A DNA stretch of 22,075 nucleotides from Bacillota bacterium (GTDB lineage Bacteria > Bacillota > Clostridia > Lachnospirales > Cellulosilyticaceae): positions 1-22,075 of the forward strand of contig JAEYPM010000102.1 of assembly GCA_023410675.1 (NCBI GenBank). The letters are read 5' to 3'. A program made the translations under genes and the position numbers. The notes beneath the pieces are model-generated. The model was not told where the DNA came from. It ran no database searches and was given only the letters and a program-made list of their open reading frames with translations. Positions 6,766 to 14,528 of the stretch are shown here, piece by piece (within the stretch, counting starts at the first letter, position 1; every line of letters begins with the position of its first letter).

Positions 6766-8106
6766 ATGCAGCAAAAAAAATATGGCATTTTCACTTCTAT
6801 CGCAATGATCGTAGGCATTGTGATTGGTTCAGGAATCTTTTTTAAAAGTGATAATATTCTAATAGCAACAAATGGTAATATTATGCTTGGTATACTACTT
6901 TTTTTAATTGCAGCCATGAGTATTATTTTCGGAAGTCTTACTATTGCTGAATTAGCTGCTCAAGATGATACAGCTGGAGGGATTATTACGTATATTGATA
7001 TGTGTTTGGGAAAACCTGCTTCTTGTGCCATCGGTTGGTTTCAAACCTTCTTATATTATCCTACAATAATTGCTGTGGTATCTTGGGTGACAGGTATTTA
7101 TATAACAATTTTATTTGGCCTTAACGACTCTCTAGAACTTCAAGTGCTTATAGGCACTGTTGTAATAATATCCTTATTTACTATAAATATTCTATCTGCA
7201 AAGTTAGGTGGATATCTTCAAAATGCAGCTACTATCATAAAACTCATTCCATTAATCCTAATAGGTCTATGTGGTTTTATTTTTGGCAATCCATCTACTA
7301 CATTATTTAATGAATTAATAATAACTGGTTCTAAACCCTATTCGTTGTTTTCTGCACTGTCTCCTATATTATTTGCTTTTGATGGATGGATTATTGCATC
7401 TTCTCTTTCTCATGAGATTAAAAATGCTAAACGCAACCTCCCAATTGCTCTTGTCATTTCACCATTAATTATACTGAGTATTTATCTTATATACTTTTTA
7501 GGCATATCTGTATTGTTAGGTCCAAAGTTCATCATGGAGCAAGGAGATGCTCATGTGTATTTTGCAGCCAATCAATTATTTGGGGGATTGGGTGGTAAGA
7601 CTATTATTATATTTATTATAATTTCTGTACTTGGGACTTCAAATGGTGTTATCATGGGAATGATACGTCTTCCCTATTCTCTTGCCATAAGAAATATGTT
7701 TCCACAATCTCAATCTGTAGCTAAAGTAAGTATAAAGTATGGAATACCTATTCCTTCAGCATTCATTTCATTAATCATTTCATTAGTATGGATGTTTTTA
7801 CACTATATAACACAAAAAAATAATATTCTACCTAACTCGGATGTATCTGAAATTCCTATAGCCATTTTCTATGCTTTTTATATCATTCTATATATTAAGG
7901 TTTTAAGTTCTTCATATAAGGATAAGTCTAAAAGCTTTTGGCGAAGAGTACTCAATCCTGTTTTAGCAACTATCGGATCTATTATTATTTTAGTAGCTAG
8001 TATGCAAAATCCTCTATTTATAACATATGCTATTGTTTGCTCTGTAATCCTTATTATTTCTATTATTTTTTGGACTAAGAATAAAAACAAAGTGGTAAAA
8101 AACTAG
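6766..8106 (+). CDS. APC-superfamily amino acid permease
   Basis: A 446-residue membrane protein with about 12 hydrophobic segments. The N-terminal helix carries IAMIVGIVIGSGIFFKSDNI, whose GSGIF motif is the substrate-binding break in helix 1 of APC transporters. AELAAQ and the conserved FAFDGWIIASSLSHEIKNAK region (broken helix 6 and the following loop) support the LAT/SteT-like group. ISVLGTSNGVIMGMIRLPYS fits helix 8. The protein is expected to exchange or import amino acids; which ones cannot be told. SD GGAAAGGA stands seven to eight bases before the ATG. It is divergent from the ZnuA-like gene and ends within a 26-bp terminator shared with the gene at 8147. The C-terminal tail is lysine- and asparagine-rich. 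Confidence 0.93.
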   Translation: MQQKKYGIFTSIAMIVGIVIGSGIFFKSDNILIATNGNIMLGILLFLIAAMSIIFGSLTIAELAAQDDTAGGIITYIDMCLGKPASCAIGWFQTFLYYPTIIAVVSWVTGIYITILFGLNDSLELQVLIGTVVIISLFTINILSAKLGGYLQNAATIIKLIPLILIGLCGFIFGNPSTTLFNELIITGSKPYSLFSALSPILFAFDGWIIASSLSHEIKNAKRNLPIALVISPLIILSIYLIYFLGISVLLGPKFIMEQGDAHVYFAANQLFGGLGGKTIIIFIIISVLGTSNGVIMGMIRLPYSLAIRNMFPQSQSVAKVSIKYGIPIPSAFISLIISLVWMFLHYITQKNNILPNSDVSEIPIAIFYAFYIILYIKVLSSSYKDKSKSFWRRVLNPVLATIGSIIILVASMQNPLFITYAIVCSVILIISIIFWTKNKNKVVKN

Positions 8107-8136
8107 TAAATACTAGTTTTTTACCACTTTGTTTTT
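8083..8136. terminator. Bidirectional terminator between permease and CmpB-like genes
   Basis: A perfect 26-bp inverted repeat (8083-8108 with 8111-8136) has a nominal loop of two bases and includes the permease stop codon. A/T-tracts at both stem feet give U-runs in both directions, so it can end both convergent genes. Confidence 0.9.
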
Positions 8137-8146
8137 TACTTTTATC

Positions 8147-8677
8147 TTATACAGACGATCTGTCTTTTATTAGCGTGTTTGTAAATCTTCGAATTGTAAG
8201 TATCAAATCACCTAATAATATCATGATAAGATTAGGAATAACTATGATCCAAAATACACTTTTGGCTTTATAAATCCATTCAAAGATGGGATGTAAATAC
8301 ATGAGTCCTACAAAAGTAAGAATCATCCAATATATAGCAAATTGTAAACATATTATCCCTTGTAAATTATAATTCATTTGCGAATAATCCCAATAAGATT
8401 TATAAAATAGCTTCTTTAAGTAATAGCCACTGAGATACTCAACGATTAAAGGAATTAAAAAACATAGTCCTATAATCAACAGTACATTATTACTTAAATA
8501 CTGATTAATCACTATTAATAGTGCCATTGTTATCCCATACATTGGTTTGTAGGGACCTTTTAAAAAACCTTCTTCTTGAAAATGCCCCGTTTGACAAAAA
8601 CTATAAATGTTTTCAATACCCCATCCCAAAAACGAATACAAAACAAAACAATATAAAACATATATAGTAAATACCAT
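8147..8677 (-). CDS. CmpB-type putative ABC transporter permease (small membrane protein)
   Basis: About 176 residues with four to five membrane segments. The start at 8677 was chosen because AAGAGG overlaps the earlier ATG at 8686 but sits about nine bases before this one. Family-like motifs are FLGWGIENIY near the N-terminus, GFLKGPYKPMYG, the conserved EYLSGYYLKKLF and WDYSQMNYNLQGIICL. These fit the PF06541-type family, named as ABC permease but with unproven transport function; no ATPase gene is adjacent. It lies 77 bases downstream of the activase-partner gene and is probably the last gene of that operon. A 15-bp inverted repeat (8660-8727) encloses its ribosome site and start codon. 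Confidence 0.8.
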   Translation of the reverse strand: MVFTIYVLYCFVLYSFLGWGIENIYSFCQTGHFQEEGFLKGPYKPMYGITMALLIVINQYLSNNVLLIIGLCFLIPLIVEYLSGYYLKKLFYKSYWDYSQMNYNLQGIICLQFAIYWMILTFVGLMYLHPIFEWIYKAKSVFWIIVIPNLIMILLGDLILTIRRFTNTLIKDRSSV

Positions 8678-8727
8678 CAGACTCATCCTCTTTCTCTGTT
8701 TATTTAATGATAGTATTTACTATATAT
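8660..8727 (-). promoter_or_regulatory. 15-bp inverted repeat with ribosome site and start codon in its loop
   Basis: ATATATAGTAAATAC (8660-8674) is the exact reverse complement of 8713-8727. In the minus-strand mRNA the 5' arm precedes the ribosome site. The 38-base loop holds AAGAGG and ends with the ATG. The 3' arm is codons 2-6. Such a stem could gate translation initiation. Confidence 0.45.
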
Positions 8728-8754
8728 TTAATTTTATTTATGCTCATTAACACT

Positions 8755-10032
8755 TTATGCTGTTTCGTCAGTTAATGCTTGATAGGCATTAGCAAGCATT
8801 AACTTAATACGGTTCTCTTGATTGATACGTGTAGCACCAGGGTCATAGTCTATTGCTACTATATTCGCTTGTGGCAGGTTATCTTTAATCTTACGAATCA
8901 TACCTTTCCCAACAATGTGATTCGGTAAGCATCCAAAGGGTTGTGTACAAATAACATTATTCACTCCAGATTGAATGAGTTCTAGCATTTCTCCAGTTAA
9001 TAGCCATCCTTCACCCATTTTATTTCCATAGCCAAGATAGCCTTTCACTAATTCTTTAATATGTTCAAATGACTCAGGTACTCGAAAAACTTCGTGATGT
9101 GAAATTGCTGCAATAAGTTCCTCCTGCCATCTCTCTAGAAATCCTTTTGCTTTTTCCATAGCCAGTTTTTTTATTTTATTTCCTCCGTATAAAACCACAT
9201 CTACAATACGATTATCAAGTTTAAAAATAAGAAAATCTAATAATCCTGGAACGACTACTTCGACTCCTTCATTATGTAAAAAATCCTCAAGACAATTGTT
9301 GCCTAGTCTTGCATATTTTATGTAGATTTCTCCAACGATACCAACCTTCACTTTTGGTTCTCGTTTTATTGGCACAGCTGCAAAATCTGCAGCTATTTTA
9401 TAAAAATTATTTCTAATATGTTGCTTTTCCAAATTTTTCTTATCCTTGAATTCCTCAGTTAATAGATTAAGCCACTTATCAACTAGCTTATTTGTCATCC
9501 CTTCTTCAATTTCATAAGGCCTGCATTGATTACTTAAGCAATTAATAAGATCACCATATAATATAGCAAATATAGCTTGTCTTGCTACATTTAAGCTAAG
9601 TTTAAAGCCAGGGTTTTTCTCAAAGCCATTAATATTAAGAGATATAACTGGAATATGATCATATCCATTCTTTTTTAAAGCCTTTCTAAGTAAGTGGATA
9701 TAGTTGGATGCCCTACATCCACCACCAGTCTGAGTGATGATTAAAGCAACCTTATTCAGATCATACTTGCCACTTTTAAGTGCATCTATTAGTTGGCCAA
9801 TTACAAGTAGTGCAGGATAACATGTATCATTATGAACTGTTTTAAGTCCTTCCTCAACAATCCCTCGGTGTGTTGTTGTAAGTAGTTCTATTTTATATCC
9901 TTCCAGCTTAAGACTACTTGCTAAAAGTTCAAAGGTCACTGGTATCATCATAGGCATAAGTATCGTATACTCTTCCTTCATCTCTTTTGTAAAAAGTAAA
10001 CGACCATCTTTTGCATATTCTAGCTTCGCCAT
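8755..10032 (-). CDS. 2-hydroxyacyl-CoA dehydratase-related protein, COG3581-like
   Basis: The start at 10032 (425 residues) is set by AAAGGAG seven bases upstream; the preceding gene stops only four bases before it, so the two are translated from one mRNA. Three cysteine motifs stand out: NDTCYPALLVIGQL (Cys71), TGGGCRASNY (Cys106) and CTQPFGCLPNHIVGKGM (Cys362, Cys368). They are typical of the proteins that form the C-terminal part of large activase-related fusions in other Clostridia, and resemble Fe-S-binding dehydratase subunits. DYDPGATRINQENRIK near the C-terminus is also typical. The molecular role of the family is not established; a low-potential electron or metallocluster function with the upstream ASKHA protein is an inference. 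No CoA-transferase or dehydratase substrate genes are nearby. Confidence 0.85.
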   Translation of the reverse strand: MAKLEYAKDGRLLFTKEMKEEYTILMPMMIPVTFELLASSLKLEGYKIELLTTTHRGIVEEGLKTVHNDTCYPALLVIGQLIDALKSGKYDLNKVALIITQTGGGCRASNYIHLLRKALKKNGYDHIPVISLNINGFEKNPGFKLSLNVARQAIFAILYGDLINCLSNQCRPYEIEEGMTNKLVDKWLNLLTEEFKDKKNLEKQHIRNNFYKIAADFAAVPIKREPKVKVGIVGEIYIKYARLGNNCLEDFLHNEGVEVVVPGLLDFLIFKLDNRIVDVVLYGGNKIKKLAMEKAKGFLERWQEELIAAISHHEVFRVPESFEHIKELVKGYLGYGNKMGEGWLLTGEMLELIQSGVNNVICTQPFGCLPNHIVGKGMIRKIKDNLPQANIVAIDYDPGATRINQENRIKLMLANAYQALTDETA

Positions 10033-10036
10033 ATAA

Positions 10037-12964
10037 TCACTCCTTTTGCCTTGCATCCATAGCAGCAATCAAACTACGAAGACGTATTTTTGCTGCCCCT
10101 AAATTACTAATTTCATCAATTTTTAGCTGTGTATAAAGTTTGTCCCCTATTTCAAGTTGCTCCCTAATTTCATCTCCTGTAATGGCATCTAGTCCACAAC
10201 CAAATGAAACAAGCTGTACAAGCTCCATATCCTTATGTTCTTTTACATAGGCTGCCGCTGCATATAATCTTGAATGATAGGTCCATTGATTTAGTACATT
10301 CACTTTTTGTTTTGGTACTTCATGTGCGATGGCATCTTCAGAAATAATAACCATCCCTAATGAAGTAATTAACGTATCAATGCCATGATTTATTTCAGGA
10401 TCTATATGATAAGGTCTTCCTGCTAGAATAATAATTCTTTTTTGATGTTCTTTTGCATAAGCAAGAGCCTTTTCACCCTCAAGGCGAATTTCTTTATGCC
10501 AATTTTCTCTAGCTTCATAGGCCATCTGCGTAGCCTTTTTAATTTCAGCTTTAGTAAAATCAAACTTATCCTCGAAATATTTTGTAGCACTTTTTACAAA
10601 ATCTTTTGGACGATGGAGACCGAAATATGGGCACATATAATTTACATCTTTTAAGCCTGCTATATTGGCATCTAATAGTTCGGGATAGTAAGCAACTACT
10701 GGGCAATTGTAATGATTGTCCCCCATTTTCTCATCAAAATTATAAGGTAAACAAGGATAAAAAATATTCTGTACATCTTTTTCAATAAGATTTTCTATAT
10801 GCCCATGGAGCAGCTTAGCTGGATAACATACAGTATCTGATGGCATTGTATGTTTTCCAGAAATGTATAAATCTCTAGATGACTCATCAGAAATAATAAC
10901 TTCAAAGCCTAAGTGTGTAAAAAAAGTATGCCAAAATGGTAAGTTTTCATACATATTAAGTCCTAAAGGTAATCCTAATTTACCTCTTTTACCTGGTATA
11001 GATTTTACTTTGTATTCTCTTAGTTTATTATATTTAAACTTGTATAAATTTGGGAGTTTGTCTTGAGTAGTGCCTCCATTAGGTCTTTCGCACTTGTTTC
11101 CTGATATAAATTTTTTCCCTTCTGAAAAGATATTAATTGTTAGATGGCAATGATTACCACAAAGGCCACAATCCGTACTCTTCGACTTATGTATAAAATT
11201 CTCAAGTTCATTAAATGTAATCGTATGAGAATCTGTAAACGCTGCATCTTTTGCTAGCAGAGCCGCCCCATACGCACCCATGATTCCTGCTATAGTTGGT
11301 CTTGTCACATTTAATCCCAATTCTAATTCAAAACTTCTTAAAACAGCGTCATTTAAAAAAGTTCCACCTTGGACAACTATTTTTTTGCCCAGCTTAGAAG
11401 GATTAGTTTCACGAATTACTTTGTAAATTGCATTTTTTACTACACTATATGAAAGACCAGCTGAAATATCTTCTACTCCAGCACCTTCCTTTTGTGCCTG
11501 CTTAATTGAAGAATTCATAAACACTGTACATCTTGATCCTAAATCAACAGGATGCTTAGCAAATAATCCTAGTTTTGCAAACTCTTCTGAGGAATATCCT
11601 AGTGCCGTAGCATAAGTTTCTATAAAAGAGCCACATCCAGAAGAACATGCTTCATTTAACATAATACTATCTATTGCACCATTATGAAGCCTAAAGCATT
11701 TTATATCTTGCCCACCAATATCTAAAATAAAATCGACATCTGGTTCAAAGTGCCTCGCTGCTCTATAATGGGCTATTGTCTCAACAATTCCTAGATCAAT
11801 GTCAAATGCGTTTTTAATTAAATCTTCACCATAACCCGTAACAGCACTACCTTTAATCTTTATCTTATTTCCCATTTGACTATAAATATAAATCAATTGT
11901 TCTTTTACAACTGATAATGGGTTCCCTTTATTTGATGCATAGTATGAATAGAGGATCTCACTATTTGCTGATATTAATACAACTTTTGTAGTCGTACTTC
12001 CTGCATCAATACCTAAATAAGCATCTCCCTCATAATGATCTATATCAATCCATTTAACTGTATCTTTTGCATGTCTACTAGCAAACCCATTATATTCATC
12101 TTGTGATTTAAAAAGAGGGCTTAGTGCATTTGTGATACTTTTAGTTTCCCCAGCCTCTTCAATCATTTTTAATACATCTGAATAACTTCGTTCCTCTAAA
12201 TTTTGAGCAAACAAGGCTGAGCCAATAGCAACAAAATATGCCGCTTCTTCTGGGAAAATGGCGTTCTCTTCTTCTAATTTTAATGTATGTACAAAACGCT
12301 CTCTAAGGCCTTTTAAAAAATATAAAGGTCCTCCTAGAAAAACGACCTTACCCTCGATTCTACGTCCTTGTGCCAAGCCTACAATTGTCTGATCAACAAC
12401 TGCTTGAAAAATACTTGCAGCTAAGTCAGATTTTTTAGCTCCTTGATTTAAAAGAGGCTGAATATCAGATTTAGCAAAAACACCACATCTTGAAGCAATG
12501 GCATATATTCTTTCATGTTGCAAACTTAACTTATCAAATTCTTCTAGAGACAAATTAAGAAGCGTAGCCATTTGATCGATAAATGCACCTGTACCTCCTG
12601 CACAAGAACCATTCATACGTTCTTCTAAGCCATTACTGCAAAATATAATTTTTGCATCTTCACCACCTAGCTCAACGATACTATCTACATCATCTAAATA
12701 ATGTGAAACAGCTCCATATGTTGCAAACACTTCTTGTACAAAATCAAGACCACAGTCTTTTGCAACACCCATACCACCTGAACCAGTTAAGGCTACTCTT
12801 ACATTTTTTCCATCTAACATGTGTTTTAAGGAAGTTAATATTTCAATAGTTTTTTCTCTAACTTTTGAGTAATGTCTTTGATAAGTTTTAAAAAGTAAGT
12901 TATATTGATTATCTAGTACCACAACTTTTACAGTAGTTGAGCCTATATCAATGCCAATCAACAA
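10037..12964 (-). CDS. Double acyl-CoA dehydratase activase-like (ASKHA) protein with DUF2229-type C-terminus
   Basis: About 975 residues. The TTG at 12964 was chosen because GAAGGTGAT lies just upstream and the protein then begins at LLIGIDIGSTTVKVVV, as the family does; an ATG at 13006 is in frame but has no ribosome site. Two tandem activase domains are present. The first has GIDIGSTT, GSCAGGTGAF (Cys121) and SRCGVFAKSD (Cys160), equivalent to the cluster-binding cysteines of HgdC-type activases. The second has GIDAGSTTTK, NEACSSGCGSF (Cys440, Cys444) and SRCTVFMNSS (Cys479). Then come a cysteine cluster CGLCGNHC (599-606) with GNKCERP, and a COG3580-like region with SDTVCYPAKLLHGH and AGRPYHIDPEINHG. 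Activases of this fold couple ATP hydrolysis to electron transfer; the partner here is unknown. It is the first gene of a three-gene operon. Confidence 0.88.
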   Translation of the reverse strand: MLIGIDIGSTTVKVVVLDNQYNLLFKTYQRHYSKVREKTIEILTSLKHMLDGKNVRVALTGSGGMGVAKDCGLDFVQEVFATYGAVSHYLDDVDSIVELGGEDAKIIFCSNGLEERMNGSCAGGTGAFIDQMATLLNLSLEEFDKLSLQHERIYAIASRCGVFAKSDIQPLLNQGAKKSDLAASIFQAVVDQTIVGLAQGRRIEGKVVFLGGPLYFLKGLRERFVHTLKLEEENAIFPEEAAYFVAIGSALFAQNLEERSYSDVLKMIEEAGETKSITNALSPLFKSQDEYNGFASRHAKDTVKWIDIDHYEGDAYLGIDAGSTTTKVVLISANSEILYSYYASNKGNPLSVVKEQLIYIYSQMGNKIKIKGSAVTGYGEDLIKNAFDIDLGIVETIAHYRAARHFEPDVDFILDIGGQDIKCFRLHNGAIDSIMLNEACSSGCGSFIETYATALGYSSEEFAKLGLFAKHPVDLGSRCTVFMNSSIKQAQKEGAGVEDISAGLSYSVVKNAIYKVIRETNPSKLGKKIVVQGGTFLNDAVLRSFELELGLNVTRPTIAGIMGAYGAALLAKDAAFTDSHTITFNELENFIHKSKSTDCGLCGNHCHLTINIFSEGKKFISGNKCERPNGGTTQDKLPNLYKFKYNKLREYKVKSIPGKRGKLGLPLGLNMYENLPFWHTFFTHLGFEVIISDESSRDLYISGKHTMPSDTVCYPAKLLHGHIENLIEKDVQNIFYPCLPYNFDEKMGDNHYNCPVVAYYPELLDANIAGLKDVNYMCPYFGLHRPKDFVKSATKYFEDKFDFTKAEIKKATQMAYEARENWHKEIRLEGEKALAYAKEHQKRIIILAGRPYHIDPEINHGIDTLITSLGMVIISEDAIAHEVPKQKVNVLNQWTYHSRLYAAAAYVKEHKDMELVQLVSFGCGLDAITGDEIREQLEIGDKLYTQLKIDEISNLGAAKIRLRSLIAAMDARQKE

Positions 12965-13109
12965 GTTTATCACCTTCGATTCTAAGATTAATTGCTTCAA
13001 ATACATTCATAGCACAGTAAGATGTGAATCTATATTTGAATTGTTATATATATTTATATTTCATCATAGTTTTTTCTTTATGTTATTTTTAGTTTTATCC
13101 CTGCATGAT

Positions 13110-13138
13110 ATTATAGCACTATTCAGTAGATTTTATAA
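13110..13138 (-). promoter_or_regulatory. Extended -10 promoter for the activase operon
   Basis: On the minus strand: TGC-TATAAT (TATAAT at 13110-13115) is a perfect extended -10, with a weak -35 TTATAA (13133-13138) at 17 bases. It overlaps the last codons of mutY and gives a leader of about 140 bases to the TTG start. Confidence 0.6.
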
Positions 13139-14162
13139 GTAGTTTTATTATTTTTTTAAAGGCAGTGGCAATAGGGATATGATGAATTTCGTCTAAAGTC
13201 ATAAAGGCACCTGAGATACTTTGATGATTATGTGTAATTTTATTAAAGTATTCTGTATTTATATCATTAGAAGTAATAATAAGTGGATAAATCTCCCATA
13301 TCTTATGTGTAAATCTATGTGAAACTGTTGGAAGCTTAAGTGTCTTAATTTTTATTGCATAGTTTTTTTCCCACTGGGTCTTACTGATCATAGGAAACCC
13401 CCATAAATTTCCAAGTAAAACATCTGTAGCCCTTTGTTCAAACCAATAACTTGATTTGCTTTTAATAACTGGAACTATATAATACTCTTTGTCAACCACA
13501 TTTTTCTTTTCCTTTATAGGAAATTCATATACTCTATTTTCTTTATATCCCATACACATGTTTTGAATTGGGCAGACCATGCATTTTGAATTTTTTGGTG
13601 TACATATTAAGGCCCCTAATTCCATAAGTGCTTGATTAAATGAACTTGGATTATGGTTCATCAATGTCATTACTTTATTTTCAAAGATTTTTTTGCTCTT
13701 GACCTTGCTAATGTCTTCTTCAATAAGAAACTGTCTTGATAGAATACGCATGACATTTCCATCTACTGCAGGCATAGGTTTATCAAAAGCTATACTCATT
13801 ATTGCACCTAAGGTGTACGAGCCTATACCAGGTATTTTTTTGATCTCACTCATACTATTTGGAAATAAACCATCATAGTCATTGACTATCATTTTTGCTC
13901 CATTATGGAGATAATCTACTCTTCTGTAATATCCTAGACCTTCCCAATATTTATACACTTCTTCTTTATGTGCTTGTGCTAACGCACTAATAGTAGGAAA
14001 TTTCATTATAAATCTATTGTAGTAAGGTATTACTGTTTCTACTTGTGTTTGCTGAAGCATAACCTCCGATACCCAAATGCAGTATGGGTCTTTAGTATTA
14101 CGCCATGGCATTTCTCTTTTATTAATTTCATACCATGCTACAAGCCTTGATGCATAATCCAT
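13119..14162 (-). CDS. mutY: A/G-specific adenine DNA glycosylase MutY
   Basis: A 347-residue base-excision repair enzyme that removes adenine mispaired with 8-oxoguanine. WVSEVMLQQTQVETV carries the catalytic Glu33. The helix-hairpin-helix is IPGIGSYTLGAI (110-121). AVDGNVMRI carries the catalytic Asp134. The [4Fe-4S] cluster motif is C-x6-C-x2-C-x5-C with Cys187, 194, 197 and 203. The C-terminal NUDIX-like recognition domain follows (from about 225; VSHRFTHKIWEIYPL and WGFPM are visible). The length is normal. AGGAGG stands ten bases before the ATG. Upstream at 14198-14227 a terminator-like hairpin may attenuate expression. The 3' end carries the promoter of the next operon. It is probably monocistronic. 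Confidence 0.96.
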   Translation of the reverse strand: MDYASRLVAWYEINKREMPWRNTKDPYCIWVSEVMLQQTQVETVIPYYNRFIMKFPTISALAQAHKEEVYKYWEGLGYYRRVDYLHNGAKMIVNDYDGLFPNSMSEIKKIPGIGSYTLGAIMSIAFDKPMPAVDGNVMRILSRQFLIEEDISKVKSKKIFENKVMTLMNHNPSSFNQALMELGALICTPKNSKCMVCPIQNMCMGYKENRVYEFPIKEKKNVVDKEYYIVPVIKSKSSYWFEQRATDVLLGNLWGFPMISKTQWEKNYAIKIKTLKLPTVSHRFTHKIWEIYPLIITSNDINTEYFNKITHNHQSISGAFMTLDEIHHIPIATAFKKIIKLLIKSTE

Positions 14163-14197
14163 GCAGTCTGTTCCTCCTACGCCTTTTACTAACTAAC

Positions 14198-14227
14198 AAA
14201 CCCCGAATAGCTATAATCTATTCGAGG
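14198..14227 (-). terminator. Terminator-like hairpin in the mutY leader (possible attenuator)
   Basis: On the minus-strand RNA, CCUCGAAUAG and CUAUUCGGGG (14218-14227 with 14201-14210) pair over 10 bp with one U-G, around a 7-base loop. UUUGUU follows. It ends about 40 bases before the mutY start codon and 20 bases before its ribosome site. Confidence 0.6.
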
Positions 14228-14368
14228 TGTATCCGTCTTATTTATGGTGACATTAAATATATTCCTTCTCATGTATGAGTTAATTTTCATAACACTTACT
14301 CTCTATATAATATAACATATGTTAATACTATTTTCTAGTAACTATATAATACATATTCTGGATATTAG

Positions 14369-14396
14369 ATTATATTATCTACATTCAGTATATAAA
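14369..14396 (-). promoter_or_regulatory. Candidate promoter in the mutY upstream gap
   Basis: On the minus strand: TTTATA (14391-14396), a 16-base spacer and a perfect TATAAT (14369-14374). The transcript would start about 165 bases before the hairpin at 14198-14227. Chance matches are likely in such AT-rich DNA. Confidence 0.4.
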
Positions 14397-14492
14397 GATG
14401 TATTAGTCTTTTTATATTTCTATATGCACAAAGAAGTCTATTTATGGGCAAATTCGAAGCTGTTTATATTACTAAACACCCTTTGATTCAAA

Positions 14493-14528
14493 AAAATAGT
14501 GCTAGAAACTAGTCTAGCATTATTTTTT
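14493..14528 (-). terminator. Terminator of the SPFH-protein gene
   Basis: A 12-bp stem with one mismatch (14513-14524 with 14495-14506, six-base loop) directly follows the stop codon at 14529. It runs into a seven-T tract on the minus strand. Confidence 0.85.

Larger units (their letters stand above)
14163..14528 (-). other. 366-base intergenic region before mutY with a candidate short transcript
   Basis: No convincing gene was found. The region is bounded on the left by a terminator-like hairpin at 14198-14227 and on the right by the SPFH gene terminator at 14493-14528. Within it lie a 12-bp palindrome TAACATATGTTA (14313-14324) and a candidate minus-strand promoter at 14369-14396. A 33-codon frame (14189-14290, minus) has only AGAG before its ATG and ends inside the hairpin. 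Confidence 0.5.

Noticed and set aside
12965..13006. ATG at 13006 as the start of the activase-like gene
   Set aside because: No ribosome site precedes it. The TTG at 12964 has GAAGGTGAT at a good distance and matches the usual start of the family.
14189..14290. 33-codon minus-strand frame before mutY as a protein gene
   Set aside because: It has only a weak AGAG before the ATG and its end is formed by a terminator-like hairpin. It is kept only as a possible leader peptide in the findings.
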